Program-made: the position numbers and the translations under genes
The notes under the pieces: generated by a model
The model's input: only the letters and a program-made list of their open reading frames with translations
The model's database searches: none
Told to the model about the DNA's origin: nothing
Part shown: in pieces, positions 1 to 5,586 of the stretch
Position numbering within the stretch: position 1 is the first letter of the stretch
How the letters are laid out: every line of letters begins with the position of its first letter
NCBI GenBank assembly: GCA_949127695.1
Contig: CASBQH010000311.1
Span: forward strand, 1-6,311
Source: Synechococcales cyanobacterium PMM_0073
GTDB taxonomy: Bacteria > Cyanobacteriota > Cyanobacteriia > Elainellales > Elainellaceae
Length of the DNA stretch: 6,311 bases
Direction of reading: 5' to 3'

Positions 1-2
1 AA

Positions 3-143
3 TATTTCTGGCTGGCGCTGCATCCGGCCTTGTTCCTGCCGCCGCTGATCCAGTCTGGCCGGGTGGATCTGGTAATTCAGCTCAGCCCAGAACGCTATCC
101 CACCGCAATCTATCGGCCTAGAGCCTCTGCCAGCAGCGCTTGA
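3..143 (+). CDS. 3' end of an unidentified protein gene (partial)
   Basis: The frame starting at base 3 is open from the left edge to a TGA at 141-143 and gives the last 46 residues of a protein whose start lies outside the window. The visible part contains a hydrophobic stretch (FWLALHPALFLPPLIQ) followed by RVDLVIQLSPERYP and a short Arg/Ala/Ser-rich tail. The pattern 'D-x-V-I-x-x-x-x-E-R-Y' near a C-terminus is reminiscent of SGNH/AlgX-AlgJ-type O-acetyltransferase relatives, but the piece is too short to assign a family. The 3' end overlaps the convergent tsaE stop by 34 bases. A second plus frame and one minus frame are also open here. I prefer this one for its more protein-like composition. 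Confidence 0.4.
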   Translation, partial: YFWLALHPALFLPPLIQSGRVDLVIQLSPERYPTAIYRPRASASSA

Positions 144-640
144 AGCAGGCTCTGTGAGCGGGTTCCGACTGCCTTAAATTCCGCCAAGCGGCCAGACGGC
201 GCTGGATCGGCTGGATCAGTTAGATCAGTTAGATCAATGGGATCAATTGATCCTGGACTAATCGATAGATTAATTTCCAGATAGTCCTGCGGCCAATATT
301 TCAGGCGCTCCGCCCATTCAATCGCCACAACGCCCAGAGGATACTCGCCTTCCCAATAGCCTTCTAGATTCAGCGCGGCAGTCTCCTCAGACTGGAGTCG
401 ATAGAGGTCAAAATGGTAGAGCGGCAGGCGGGCTTCGGGGTATTCGTTGGCGATGGTAAAGGTGGGGCTGACAATGGGTTCTTTAACGCCTAGCGCTGCG
501 CCCAGCCCCTGCACAAAGGTGGTTTTGCCGCTGCCCAAGTCGCCGTTGAGCAGCAGCACAGTCCCTGCCGAAATTACCTGCCCCAGTGCCGCTGCTAGCG
601 CCTGCGTGGCGGCAGCATCTGCTAAAGTCACCTGCTGCAT
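110..640 (-). CDS. tsaE: TsaE, ATPase of the tRNA t6A37 modification machinery
   Basis: TsaE is the P-loop ATPase that works in the cytoplasm with TsaB, TsaC and TsaD to make N6-threonylcarbamoyladenosine at position 37 of ANN-decoding tRNAs. The 176-residue product shows the family signature in order: Walker A GDLGSGKTT (33-41), the switch-like SPTFT (58-62), HFDLYRL (76-82) and VVAIEWAERL (104-113) with the conserved E-W pair. The ATG at 638-640 gives a normal N-terminus; no strong Shine-Dalgarno sequence is seen. At 176 residues the protein is somewhat longer than the usual 150-160. The extra length is a low-complexity insert of Asp-ended triplets (about residues 131-148) between the last beta strand and the C-terminal helix. 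It lies downstream of cp12 on the same strand, but a terminator separates them, so it probably has its own promoter or depends on read-through. Confidence 0.95.
   Translation of the reverse strand: MQQVTLADAAATQALAAALGQVISAGTVLLLNGDLGSGKTTFVQGLGAALGVKEPIVSPTFTIANEYPEARLPLYHFDLYRLQSEETAALNLEGYWEGEYPLGVVAIEWAERLKYWPQDYLEINLSISPGSIDPIDLTDLTDPADPAPSGRLAEFKAVGTRSQSLLQALLAEALGR
205..253. repeat. Nine-base in-frame GATC tandem repeat ending in a palindrome
   Basis: GATC occurs at 205, 214, 223, 232 and 241, exactly nine bases apart, with a sixth copy at 249. The last two copies form a perfect 14-base palindrome (GGATCAATTGATCC, 240-253). The period equals three codons, so in tsaE it encodes degenerate triplets ending in Asp: SID, PID, LTD, LTD, PAD. 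It looks like slippage-driven expansion tolerated in a surface loop of TsaE. Confidence 0.85.
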
Positions 641-680
641 CTTGGGTCTACTCAGGTTTCTAGAATTTCAAAAACAATAT

Positions 681-710
681 AAAAAGGCATCCAATCTGGG
701 ATGCCTTTTT
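681..710 (-). terminator. Rho-independent terminator of cp12
   Basis: A perfect 12-base-pair stem (AAAAAGGCATCC at 681-692 with GGATGCCTTTTT at 699-710) has a six-base loop. Read on the minus strand, the stem is followed by an extended T-rich tract. It lies 41 bases beyond the cp12 stop and 40 bases before the tsaE start, so it should end the cp12 transcript and insulate tsaE. The A and T runs at both ends could let it work in either direction. Confidence 0.9.
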
Positions 711-751
711 GCAGAATTTCTGCTTCTGCTGGCTCAATCAGAGTCGCAGCG

Positions 752-976
752 CTAGTTGTCGTAAATCCGGCATTCATCTGCTTCAGGATTGGCGTCGCAG
801 TATTGCTCGAAGGAGTTCTTGGGCGGCTCTTTTTCGCGCTGATGTGCAGCTTCAGCTTGGAGTTCTTCGACCGCATCCCAGGCAGCAGCACAGGCCGGAG
901 ATTCAGCGCCATTCACATCGCAGGCAGCCCGAGCTTCCTGACGCTCTTGGTCGATCTTTTCTTTGATGTCGCTCAT
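752..976 (-). CDS. cp12: CP12, redox-regulated Calvin-cycle scaffold protein
   Basis: CP12 is a small, largely disordered protein. When oxidised in the dark it ties glyceraldehyde-3-phosphate dehydrogenase and phosphoribulokinase into an inactive complex, and thioredoxin in the light releases them. The 74-residue product has the usual full length. It carries two cysteine pairs, C19/C29 and C60/C69, in the positions expected for the N-terminal (PRK-linked) and C-terminal (GAPDH-binding) disulfides. The family core AWDAVEELQAEAAH is at 32-45 and the C-terminal tail CRIYDN at 69-74. The acidic, Gln/Glu-rich composition fits disorder. No ribosome-binding site is obvious; AGAACTT precedes the ATG. 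It is transcribed away from the FIST gene and ends at the strong hairpin at 681-710. This is the best indicator that the host is an oxygenic phototroph. Confidence 0.97.
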   Translation of the reverse strand: MSDIKEKIDQERQEARAACDVNGAESPACAAAWDAVEELQAEAAHQREKEPPKNSFEQYCDANPEADECRIYDN

Positions 977-1189
977 AAGTTCTGCTTTATTTATTCAGTG
1001 GATCAGGTGGTATGACTCTAAGGTAGCTTAAATCTCTTAGAAACCAAATCACCCAGTTGGATGTTCTGAAACTCTGCTTCTTTTTAGTCATGCCTGAAGT
1101 TTTAAATGATTGGGCAAAATTGAGCAGTTTTCTTAAGGTTTGAGACGCAGCCGCCATAATGAAAATACATTCGCACTTGCAGGCTATGA

Positions 1190-1209
1190 AGCTCTGCGCT
1201 TGCAGAGCT
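1190..1209 (+). repeat. Hairpin in the leader of the FIST gene
   Basis: AGCTCTGC (1190-1197) pairs perfectly with GCAGAGCT (1202-1209) around the tetraloop GCTT. A second small inverted repeat, TAAAAC/GTTTTA (1213-1218 and 1221-1226), follows at once. There is no T-run after the first stem, so it is not a classical terminator. It would lie 48 bases upstream of the FIST start codon and could be a leader structure or a protein-binding site. Confidence 0.5.
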
Positions 1210-1232
1210 CATTAAAACCTGTTTTAGTTGCT

Positions 1233-1250
1233 TCTGAGGAATCTGAGGGA
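1233..1250 (+). promoter_or_regulatory. Duplicated Shine-Dalgarno sequence of the FIST gene
   Basis: TCTGAGG occurs twice, at 1233-1239 and 1242-1248, nine bases apart. The second copy, read as GAGGGA (1245-1250), lies seven bases before the ATG at 1258, an ideal distance. This decides the start: the in-frame TTG at 1228 lies upstream of both copies and has no ribosome-binding site of its own. Confidence 0.7.
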
Positions 1251-1257
1251 AAAAGAT

Positions 1258-2520
1258 ATGGCAGAATCCACCGCGCCGTCTGTACCGTCTGTGCCGTCCA
1301 CTTCGCAAATGCAGTGGGTGAGCGCCCTTTCAACTCAGCCTTCGCTAGAGGCAGCCATTCACGAAGTGGTGGAGCAGGTGCGGCATCTGCCATCGCCAGA
1401 TTTAGCGATTCTGTTTATTTCTGCCGCGTTTGCCAGCGAATATTCGCGGCTCTTGCCGCTGCTGCAAGCGGCTCTGCCCCTGCCGGCCTTGATTGGCTGT
1501 AGCGGCGGCGGCGTGCTGGGGGTGGGCGCGGATGGACAGGTGCAGGAGGTGGAAAACCGGGCAGCCCTCAGCCTGACGCTGGCGCAATTGCCGCAGGTGC
1601 AGGTGCGCCCTTTTCATCTCTCAGCCGCCGCCTTGCCCGATCCAGACAGCTCTCCCAATGCCTGGATTGAGCTGATGGGCGTGCCTGCTGAGGCGAGTCC
1701 GCAGTTTGTGCTGCTGGCTTCGCCGCTCTCTGCCGGAGTCTCAGAGCTATTGCAGGGGCTAGATTTTGCCTATCCAGGCTCAGTCAAACTGGGCGGGCTA
1801 GCCAGCGTCAACGGCGGCAGCAGCGGCCTGTTCTGCGGCAGCGACTACTACCCAGACGGGATTGTGGGCGTGGCGCTCAGCGGCAATATTGCCCTTGATC
1901 CAATCGTGGCGCAGGGCTGTCGGCCCATTGGCACGGCCTATCGGGTGGTGGCGGCTGAGCGCAATATTTTGACTCAGCTAGAGCCGCTGGAAGCCAGTGC
2001 TGAAGCCCAGACGCCGCTAGCCTTACTGCAATCGCTGTTTGAAGATCTAAATGACGCAGATCGCGCTTTGGCGCAGCAGTCGCTGTTCGTCGGCGTGGCG
2101 CAGACGGCCTTTAAGCAAAACCTAGAGCAGGGGGATTTTTTAATTCGCAACCTGCTGGGCGTCGATCCCAACACTGCCGCAATTGCGGTGGGCGATCGGA
2201 TTCGGGCAGGCCAGCGGATTCAGTTTCACCTGCGCGATGCTGCCGCCTCTGCTGAAGATCTGCGGCTGCTGCTAGCCCGCTATGCGGCGAATCAGCCTTC
2301 GCCAGTTGGGGCGCTGATGTTTGCCTGTATGGGGCGGGGCGAAGGGCTGTATCAGCAGCCCAACTTTGACTCCAAGCTATTTGCCGAATATTTGGGAATG
2401 ACGCCGCTGAGCGGCTTTTTCTGCAACGGCGAAATTGGCCCAGTTGGCGACAGCACCTTTCTGCATGGCTACACCTCAGTGTTTGGCATTTGCCGCCCCG
2501 CTCAGCCAGATTTGGCCTAA
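1258..2520 (+). CDS. FIST-domain signalling protein (FIST_N plus FIST_C)
   Basis: FIST proteins are predicted intracellular sensors thought to bind small ligands such as amino acids; in bacteria the domain is often fused to signalling outputs. This 420-residue protein has the two FIST halves and no attached kinase, cyclase or methyl-accepting domain, so it would act alone or through a partner. After a Pro/Ser/Val-rich leader (1-19), the FIST_N half includes IGCSGGGVLG (79-88) and the segment KLGGLASVNGGSSG. The FIST_C half includes ACMGRGEGLY (356-365) and the hallmark FFCNGEIGPVG...HGYTSVFGI (387-411). There is no signal peptide and no clear membrane segment, so a cytoplasmic location is likely. 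The stop overlaps that of the convergent methyltransferase gene by four bases. The gene is GC-rich like its neighbours, with no sign of transfer. The ligand is unknown. Confidence 0.9.
   Translation: MAESTAPSVPSVPSTSQMQWVSALSTQPSLEAAIHEVVEQVRHLPSPDLAILFISAAFASEYSRLLPLLQAALPLPALIGCSGGGVLGVGADGQVQEVENRAALSLTLAQLPQVQVRPFHLSAAALPDPDSSPNAWIELMGVPAEASPQFVLLASPLSAGVSELLQGLDFAYPGSVKLGGLASVNGGSSGLFCGSDYYPDGIVGVALSGNIALDPIVAQGCRPIGTAYRVVAAERNILTQLEPLEASAEAQTPLALLQSLFEDLNDADRALAQQSLFVGVAQTAFKQNLEQGDFLIRNLLGVDPNTAAIAVGDRIRAGQRIQFHLRDAAASAEDLRLLLARYAANQPSPVGALMFACMGRGEGLYQQPNFDSKLFAEYLGMTPLSGFFCNGEIGPVGDSTFLHGYTSVFGICRPAQPDLA
1276..1302 (+). repeat. Nine-base tandem repeat at the FIST N-terminus
   Basis: CCGTCTGTA (1276-1284), CCGTCTGTG (1285-1293) and a diverged CCGTCCACT (1294-1302) follow head to tail. 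The period is three codons and encodes Pro-Ser-Val, Pro-Ser-Val, Pro-Ser-Thr in the disordered leader ahead of the FIST_N domain. Confidence 0.7.
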
Positions 2521-3326
2521 GTCGCCGCTGAAGCTGCCGCTGAAGTCGCCCAGCGCTGCCGCCGAGCTTCGTATAAAACCAAAGCTGCCGCGACAGCTAC
2601 ATTCAGCGACTCGACGCCGACCGCCAGCGGAATCTGCACGGCCAAATCGGCTAGCTCGGTGAGTTCAGCCGACAAACCCGCGCCCTCGTTGCCCAGCAAA
2701 ATCACGCTAGGGCGGCTAAAATCTACCTGCCAGTAAGTCAGCTCGGCGGTTGGCTGTGTCGCAATCAGCTGGATGCCGCTGGACTTGAGAGCTTGCAGCT
2801 CACTCAGCAGATCAGGGCTGGGCTGGAGCGGTAGCCGAAACCACTGTCCGGCAGAAGCGCGCAGCAGCTTAGGATTTTCTAAATCGACCCCGTCAGCCCC
2901 AATCCAGAGTCGATCGACTTCCACTGCTGCTGCTGTCCGAAAAATAGCGCCCAAATTTCCTGGGTCTTGAATTGCTTCTAGAGCAAGTCCCAGCTGCAAC
3001 GGCTGCTGCCGCTGTGGCCAAGCTGCTCGTGATGCGGCTGTGGCCACTACTCCATCAGGATGAACGGTTGTGGCAATGGCTTGCAGCACCTCCGGCGTGA
3101 TCAACTCGACGCGCTGCGCCTGCTGGCTCACCTGCTGCCAGAGTTCCGGATGCTGGTTCTGCCAGTCCAGCGTATAGCAAAGCGTATCTAGCGGGTAGGC
3201 GGCAGCACAGGCTTCTTGCAGCAGATGCGTTCCTTCTAGCAAAAATAGCTGCTGTTCGCGGCGAGCTTTACGCTGATGCAGCTTTCGCATCTGCTTCACC
3301 AGCGGATTTTGTCGGCTCGTCAGCAT
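2517..3326 (-). CDS. TrmH/SpoU-family RNA 2'-O-methyltransferase
   Basis: The protein belongs to the SPOUT superfamily of knotted enzymes that move a methyl group from S-adenosylmethionine to a ribose 2'-OH of rRNA or tRNA. Numbered from the ATG at 3324-3326 (269 residues), an N-terminal RNA-binding, L30e-like domain (about 1-100, beginning LTSRQNPLVKQMRKL) is followed by the three SpoU motifs. These are DPGNLGAIFRTA (121-132, with N124 and R130), LLGNEGAGLS (210-219, with E214) and QIPLAVGVESLNVAVA (231-246, with S240 and N242). I chose this ATG over an in-frame GTG four codons upstream. The family normally begins at this point, and GGTGG lies eight bases before the ATG. The N-terminal domain argues for an RlmB/TsnR/YsgA-like enzyme, but the target nucleotide cannot be read from the sequence. 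The last ten residues are an Ala/Ser/Thr tail made by a 12-base repeat. tRNA-Leu lies just upstream. Confidence 0.93.
   Translation of the reverse strand: MLTSRQNPLVKQMRKLHQRKARREQQLFLLEGTHLLQEACAAAYPLDTLCYTLDWQNQHPELWQQVSQQAQRVELITPEVLQAIATTVHPDGVVATAASRAAWPQRQQPLQLGLALEAIQDPGNLGAIFRTAAAVEVDRLWIGADGVDLENPKLLRASAGQWFRLPLQPSPDLLSELQALKSSGIQLIATQPTAELTYWQVDFSRPSVILLGNEGAGLSAELTELADLAVQIPLAVGVESLNVAVAAALVLYEARRQRWATSAAASAAT
2524..2547. repeat. Twelve-base tandem repeat in the methyltransferase 3' end
   Basis: GCCGCTGAAGCT (2524-2535) is followed by GCCGCTGAAGTC (2536-2547). The four-codon period encodes the Ala/Ser/Thr tail TSAAASAA at the C-terminus, beyond the conserved SpoU fold, and starts four bases past the overlapping stop codons. 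Confidence 0.65.
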
Positions 3327-3380
3327 GATTTGAACCACCGTTCACTCATGGCTATATCTAGGCATGATAATTCTGGCAAA

Positions 3381-3462
3381 TGCGGAACCCGGGACTTGAA
3401 CCCGGAAGCCTTGCGGCACATGAACCTGAATCATGCGCGTCTACCAATTCCGCCAGTTCCGC
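3381..3462 (-). tRNA. tRNA-Leu (anticodon CAG)
   Basis: On the minus strand the 82-base sequence folds as a class II tRNA. The acceptor stem GCGGAAC/GTTCCGC is perfectly paired, with discriminator A at 3381. The D arm contains the GG-bearing loop. The anticodon stem CATGA/TCATG encloses the loop TTCAGGT, with CAG at 3426-3428. A long variable arm, GCC-GCAA-GGC, is typical of leucine tRNAs, and the T arm is CCGGG-TTCAAGT-CCCGG. It reads CUG codons. The 3' CCA is not encoded (TTT follows), so it must be added by the nucleotidyltransferase. The gene ends 54 bases before the methyltransferase ATG on the same strand, with no terminator between them. Confidence 0.97.
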
Positions 3463-3510
3463 ATATTGTGAGCCAAGCAGCAAGAACAGCACTCTCTCAA
3501 GTTATCTGCT

Positions 3511-3540
3511 CTGCAATTTAACGTCACGGTTTCCTATTAT
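3511..3540 (+). promoter_or_regulatory. Possible promoter of the small helical-protein gene
   Basis: TATTAT (3535-3540) matches five of six -10 bases. CTGCAA (3511-3516), 18 bases upstream, is a weak -35 with three matches. Transcription would start near 3547 and give a leader of about 127 bases that includes the paired arms at 3562-3600. The call rests mainly on the -10. Confidence 0.3.
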
Positions 3541-3545
3541 CCACA
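3537..3545 (+). promoter_or_regulatory. DnaA-box-like sequence
   Basis: TTATCCACA matches the classical strong DnaA box exactly and overlaps the -10 candidate of the downstream gene. A single copy can occur by chance and is not an origin. If bound, DnaA would act as a transcription regulator here. Confidence 0.25.
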
Positions 3546-3561
3546 GGCTGCGGCAGATCGT

Positions 3562-3600
3562 CAACTCTCTGTTGGGGTCATTGAGAGAGTTGGAAACTCT
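3562..3600 (+). repeat. Two mutually exclusive hairpins in a gene leader
   Basis: CAACTCTCT (3562-3570) can pair perfectly with AGAGAGTTG (3584-3592) around a 13-base loop. The same right arm, as AGAGTT (3586-3591), can instead pair with AACTCT (3595-3600) around GGA. Only one of the two can form at a time. They lie 74 bases upstream of the start of the 123-residue protein gene. No T-run follows, so a terminator/antiterminator switch is not shown. Confidence 0.5.
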
Positions 3601-3673
3601 AACTTCAAGATTTTAGCCAGGAGTCTAGTCGTCAAAAACATTCGACGAAAAGTTAAAAGATAGGAGAACAGCA

Positions 3674-4045
3674 ATGGTAACGACACTTGATGATCAGAAG
3701 CGGATCGCAATTGCTTCAAAGTTGGACGATATGAAGACAGTACAGTCGCTGCTAATTTCAAGCGAACAGTCTTTGATGACGGTCTGCAACGATTCAGATA
3801 TTCGTAAGCGGATCAGTGACATGCTGGACGATGACCGCAAGAATCTAGGCATTCTGGAAACTGTGATGGTACAATATGGTGTAGAAGGTGAGCCAAAGCA
3901 GACCACTCAGGAGATGACCAAAAAGGTGCAGCAGCGGATGGAAGGTTCCGAGCTGTCGCTTTACGAAAAATTTGCTCAGCTCGAACTGCTCAATGACACC
4001 CAGAAATTTACAGACTCGATATTAAATAACCAGAGTGCAGTATAA
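3674..4045 (+). CDS. Small helical protein of unknown function
   Basis: I do not recognise this 123-residue protein with certainty. It is translated from an ATG with a good ribosome-binding site (AGGAGA at 3662-3667, spacing six bases). It is highly charged and almost wholly helical by composition. Probable helices are at about 5-36, 42-69, 75-90 and 92-116, without signal peptide or membrane segment, and with one cysteine (C38). The pattern resembles the ferritin-like or hemerythrin-like four-helix-bundle proteins common in cyanobacteria, but the protein has no histidine at all and so cannot carry a hemerythrin iron site. It may be a short or truncated member that has lost metal binding. The other frames after the stop do not continue it, so no simple frameshift is seen. 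The gene stands alone, convergent to selO, in less GC-rich DNA, and no clear terminator lies in the 77-base gap. Confidence 0.8.
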   Translation: MVTTLDDQKRIAIASKLDDMKTVQSLLISSEQSLMTVCNDSDIRKRISDMLDDDRKNLGILETVMVQYGVEGEPKQTTQEMTKKVQQRMEGSELSLYEKFAQLELLNDTQKFTDSILNNQSAV

Positions 4046-4122
4046 CGATTCGGTTGCAGCGAAATATACCAGGCTTTATTGGCTGAGTTGCAAGTATTAT
4101 CTGCGTCCACTGAACCGCACCG

Positions 4123-5586
4123 TTAATTGCCAGATGCCTTCTCTACCGCCGTCCAAATCCGCTCCAGCAGTTCGCAAAATGGTCGCCAGTCGTCTTGTAG
4201 AGCAATTGGTTCCCAGACCGCCTCAATTTCTGACCGGATGATCACCGTCAGGGGGTTGTGCTGCCGCAATCGCTGCGCCACAGCCGTCAGTTCGGATTCT
4301 GGTAGGCTAGCCAAGATCTGCTGGTAGAACTCGCGCCATGCCTCGAAGCAAGCAGCGGCATCAGATTTTAGCGCAGTCTCAAAGCTAAACTGCATCTTTT
4401 CGCGCCAGTTCGCCTCAAACTGCAAGCGCAGCGCCTTAAAAAACTCGTGGTAGCCAATTTGGCTGTCCCAGAGCAATTGCAGCGTCCGTTGCAGCAGCTC
4501 GTCTGTCACCTCAGTGGATAGCTCAACGCTGGATTCAAAGCCCAGCTTGCGGAGCATTCGCTGCCGATAGACCTGCTGATAACGCGCATCAAATTGATCG
4601 AGCGCCTGCTCCATTTCGATTGGGTCAAGCAGTTTCTTCAGCGGCGCTTGCAGCTTTTGCAGATTCCAGAGACAGGCAGCAGGCTGATTGGCATAGCAGT
4701 AGCGACCGGCATAGTCGAAGTAGGCGGCGGTAAATTTGGGGTCAAACCGCTCCATGAAAGCAAACGGGCCATAGTCGAAGCTCTCGCCCGTAATCGACAT
4801 ATTGTCCGTATTCAGCACCGCATGGCAGAAGCCAACCGTCATCCACTGCGCCGCCAACTCCGCTACCCGCTCGACCAGTTCGCGATAAAACCGCAGATAG
4901 GCGTCGTCTTGCCCCAGCAAATGCGGATAGTAAATCTGGATGACGTGATCCAGCAATTTTTGAATTAAATCCGGGCGTCCCAAATAATGCAGCCGCTCGA
5001 AGCTGCCAAACCGAATATGCGACCGCGACCAGCGCACCATCACCGCAGAGCGCGTGGGGGAAGGCTCATCGCCGCGCCAAAGCGGTTCGCCTGTTTCAAT
5101 TAAGCTGAAGCAGCGCGAGGTCTTAACGCCCAATTGGTGCAGCATTTCGGCAGCCAGCACTTCGCGGATGCCGCCTTTGAGCGTTAGGCGACCGTCAGCA
5201 GTACGAGAATAAGGCGTGCGGCCAGAGCCTTTGGTGCCAAAGTCGTAGAGTTCGCCGTCGCCTGCGCGGATTTGCCCTGCCAGAAAGCCGCGTCCGTCGC
5301 CCAAGCTAGGGTTATATTCGCCAAACTGATAGCCGTGATAGGCCATTGCCAAAAGCGGCTGCGGCAGCTCAAATCGGCCAAAGGCAGCAATAAAATCGGC
5401 ATCACTCACCTGCTTTGGGTCAAGCCCAAGCTGCGGCAAAATTTGGTCATTGCGAAACCGCAGGCTGTGCTGTGGAAATTCGGCAGCAGCCACAATGCTG
5501 TAATAATCCTCACCCAGGCGCTCAAAGGCCGATTCGTAGGGCAGTGAGAAAAATAGATTTTGGTTGGCGTGAGTTTCGGCAGACAT
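4123..5586 (-). CDS. selO: SelO (YdiU) protein AMPylase, pseudokinase fold
   Basis: SelO has a kinase-like fold that binds ATP upside down and transfers AMP to Ser, Thr or Tyr of proteins; it is linked to redox and oxidative-stress responses. The 487-residue product is full length for bacteria. It shows the family blocks [18 protein letters not shown] (83-100), [14 protein letters not shown] (115-128, with K119), [12 protein letters not shown] (136-147, with E142), HIRFGSFE (190-197) and the catalytic-loop/metal block [17 protein letters not shown] (259-275, with N262 and D271). The Lys-Glu and Asn-Asp spacings match those I recall for the studied enzymes, so it should be active. The C-terminus ends ...[12 protein letters not shown] with a TAA stop. 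It lacks the terminal Cys/Sec tail found in many other SelO proteins. The ATG at 5584-5586 gives a family-like N-terminus, but no close Shine-Dalgarno sequence is visible (AGAGG lies about 19 bases upstream). Confidence 0.96.
   Translation of the reverse strand: MSAETHANQNLFFSLPYESAFERLGEDYYSIVAAAEFPQHSLRFRNDQILPQLGLDPKQVSDADFIAAFGRFELPQPLLAMAYHGYQFGEYNPSLGDGRGFLAGQIRAGDGELYDFGTKGSGRTPYSRTADGRLTLKGGIREVLAAEMLHQLGVKTSRCFSLIETGEPLWRGDEPSPTRSAVMVRWSRSHIRFGSFERLHYLGRPDLIQKLLDHVIQIYYPHLLGQDDAYLRFYRELVERVAELAAQWMTVGFCHAVLNTDNMSITGESFDYGPFAFMERFDPKFTAAYFDYAGRYCYANQPAACLWNLQKLQAPLKKLLDPIEMEQALDQFDARYQQVYRQRMLRKLGFESSVELSTEVTDELLQRTLQLLWDSQIGYHEFFKALRLQFEANWREKMQFSFETALKSDAAACFEAWREFYQQILASLPESELTAVAQRLRQHNPLTVIIRSEIEAVWEPIALQDDWRPFCELLERIWTAVEKASGN

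Larger units (their letters stand above)
977..1257. other. Divergent intergenic region between cp12 and the FIST gene
   Basis: These 281 bases carry no convincing gene and must hold the promoters of two divergent genes. On the plus strand CATAAT (1155-1160) is a fair -10 candidate but has no good -35 at the right distance. On the minus strand I see no convincing -10/-35 pair for cp12. CTAAG/CTTAG inverted arms lie around 1018-1040. A compact hairpin (1190-1209) and a duplicated Shine-Dalgarno sequence lie nearer the FIST start. The short frames running through it have no protein-like features. Confidence 0.6.

Noticed and set aside
205..253. CRISPR-like array or origin iterons
   Set aside because: The unit is nine bases with no spacers and lies in frame within tsaE.
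447..755. Open plus-strand frame across tsaE and the terminator
   Set aside because: It is antisense to the clear TsaE motifs, reads through the terminator hairpin and has no protein-like signature.
1228..1257. TTG at 1228 as the FIST start, adding ten residues
   Set aside because: It lies upstream of both Shine-Dalgarno copies, and the ATG at 1258 has one at an ideal distance.
2517..3326. TrmL, the tRNA-Leu wobble methyltransferase, suggested by the adjacent tRNA-Leu
   Set aside because: TrmL is a short single-domain protein of about 157 residues. This one has an extra N-terminal RNA-binding domain as in RlmB/TsnR/YsgA-like enzymes.
3537..3545. Replication origin at the DnaA-box sequence
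   Set aside because: There is only one perfect box, with no box cluster or AT-rich unwinding element and no dnaA or dnaN nearby.
3674..4045. Functional hemerythrin
   Set aside because: The protein contains no histidine, and the di-iron site needs several.
4046..4122. Continuation of the 123-residue protein after a frameshift
   Set aside because: None of the frames after the stop gives a helical continuation resembling the preceding protein.
4123..4125. Selenocysteine read-through at the SelO end
   Set aside because: The stop is TAA, not TGA, and no Cys/Sec tail motif precedes it.
4594..4968. 124-codon plus-strand frame inside selO
   Set aside because: It is antisense to well-conserved SelO blocks and has no recognisable domain or ribosome-binding site.
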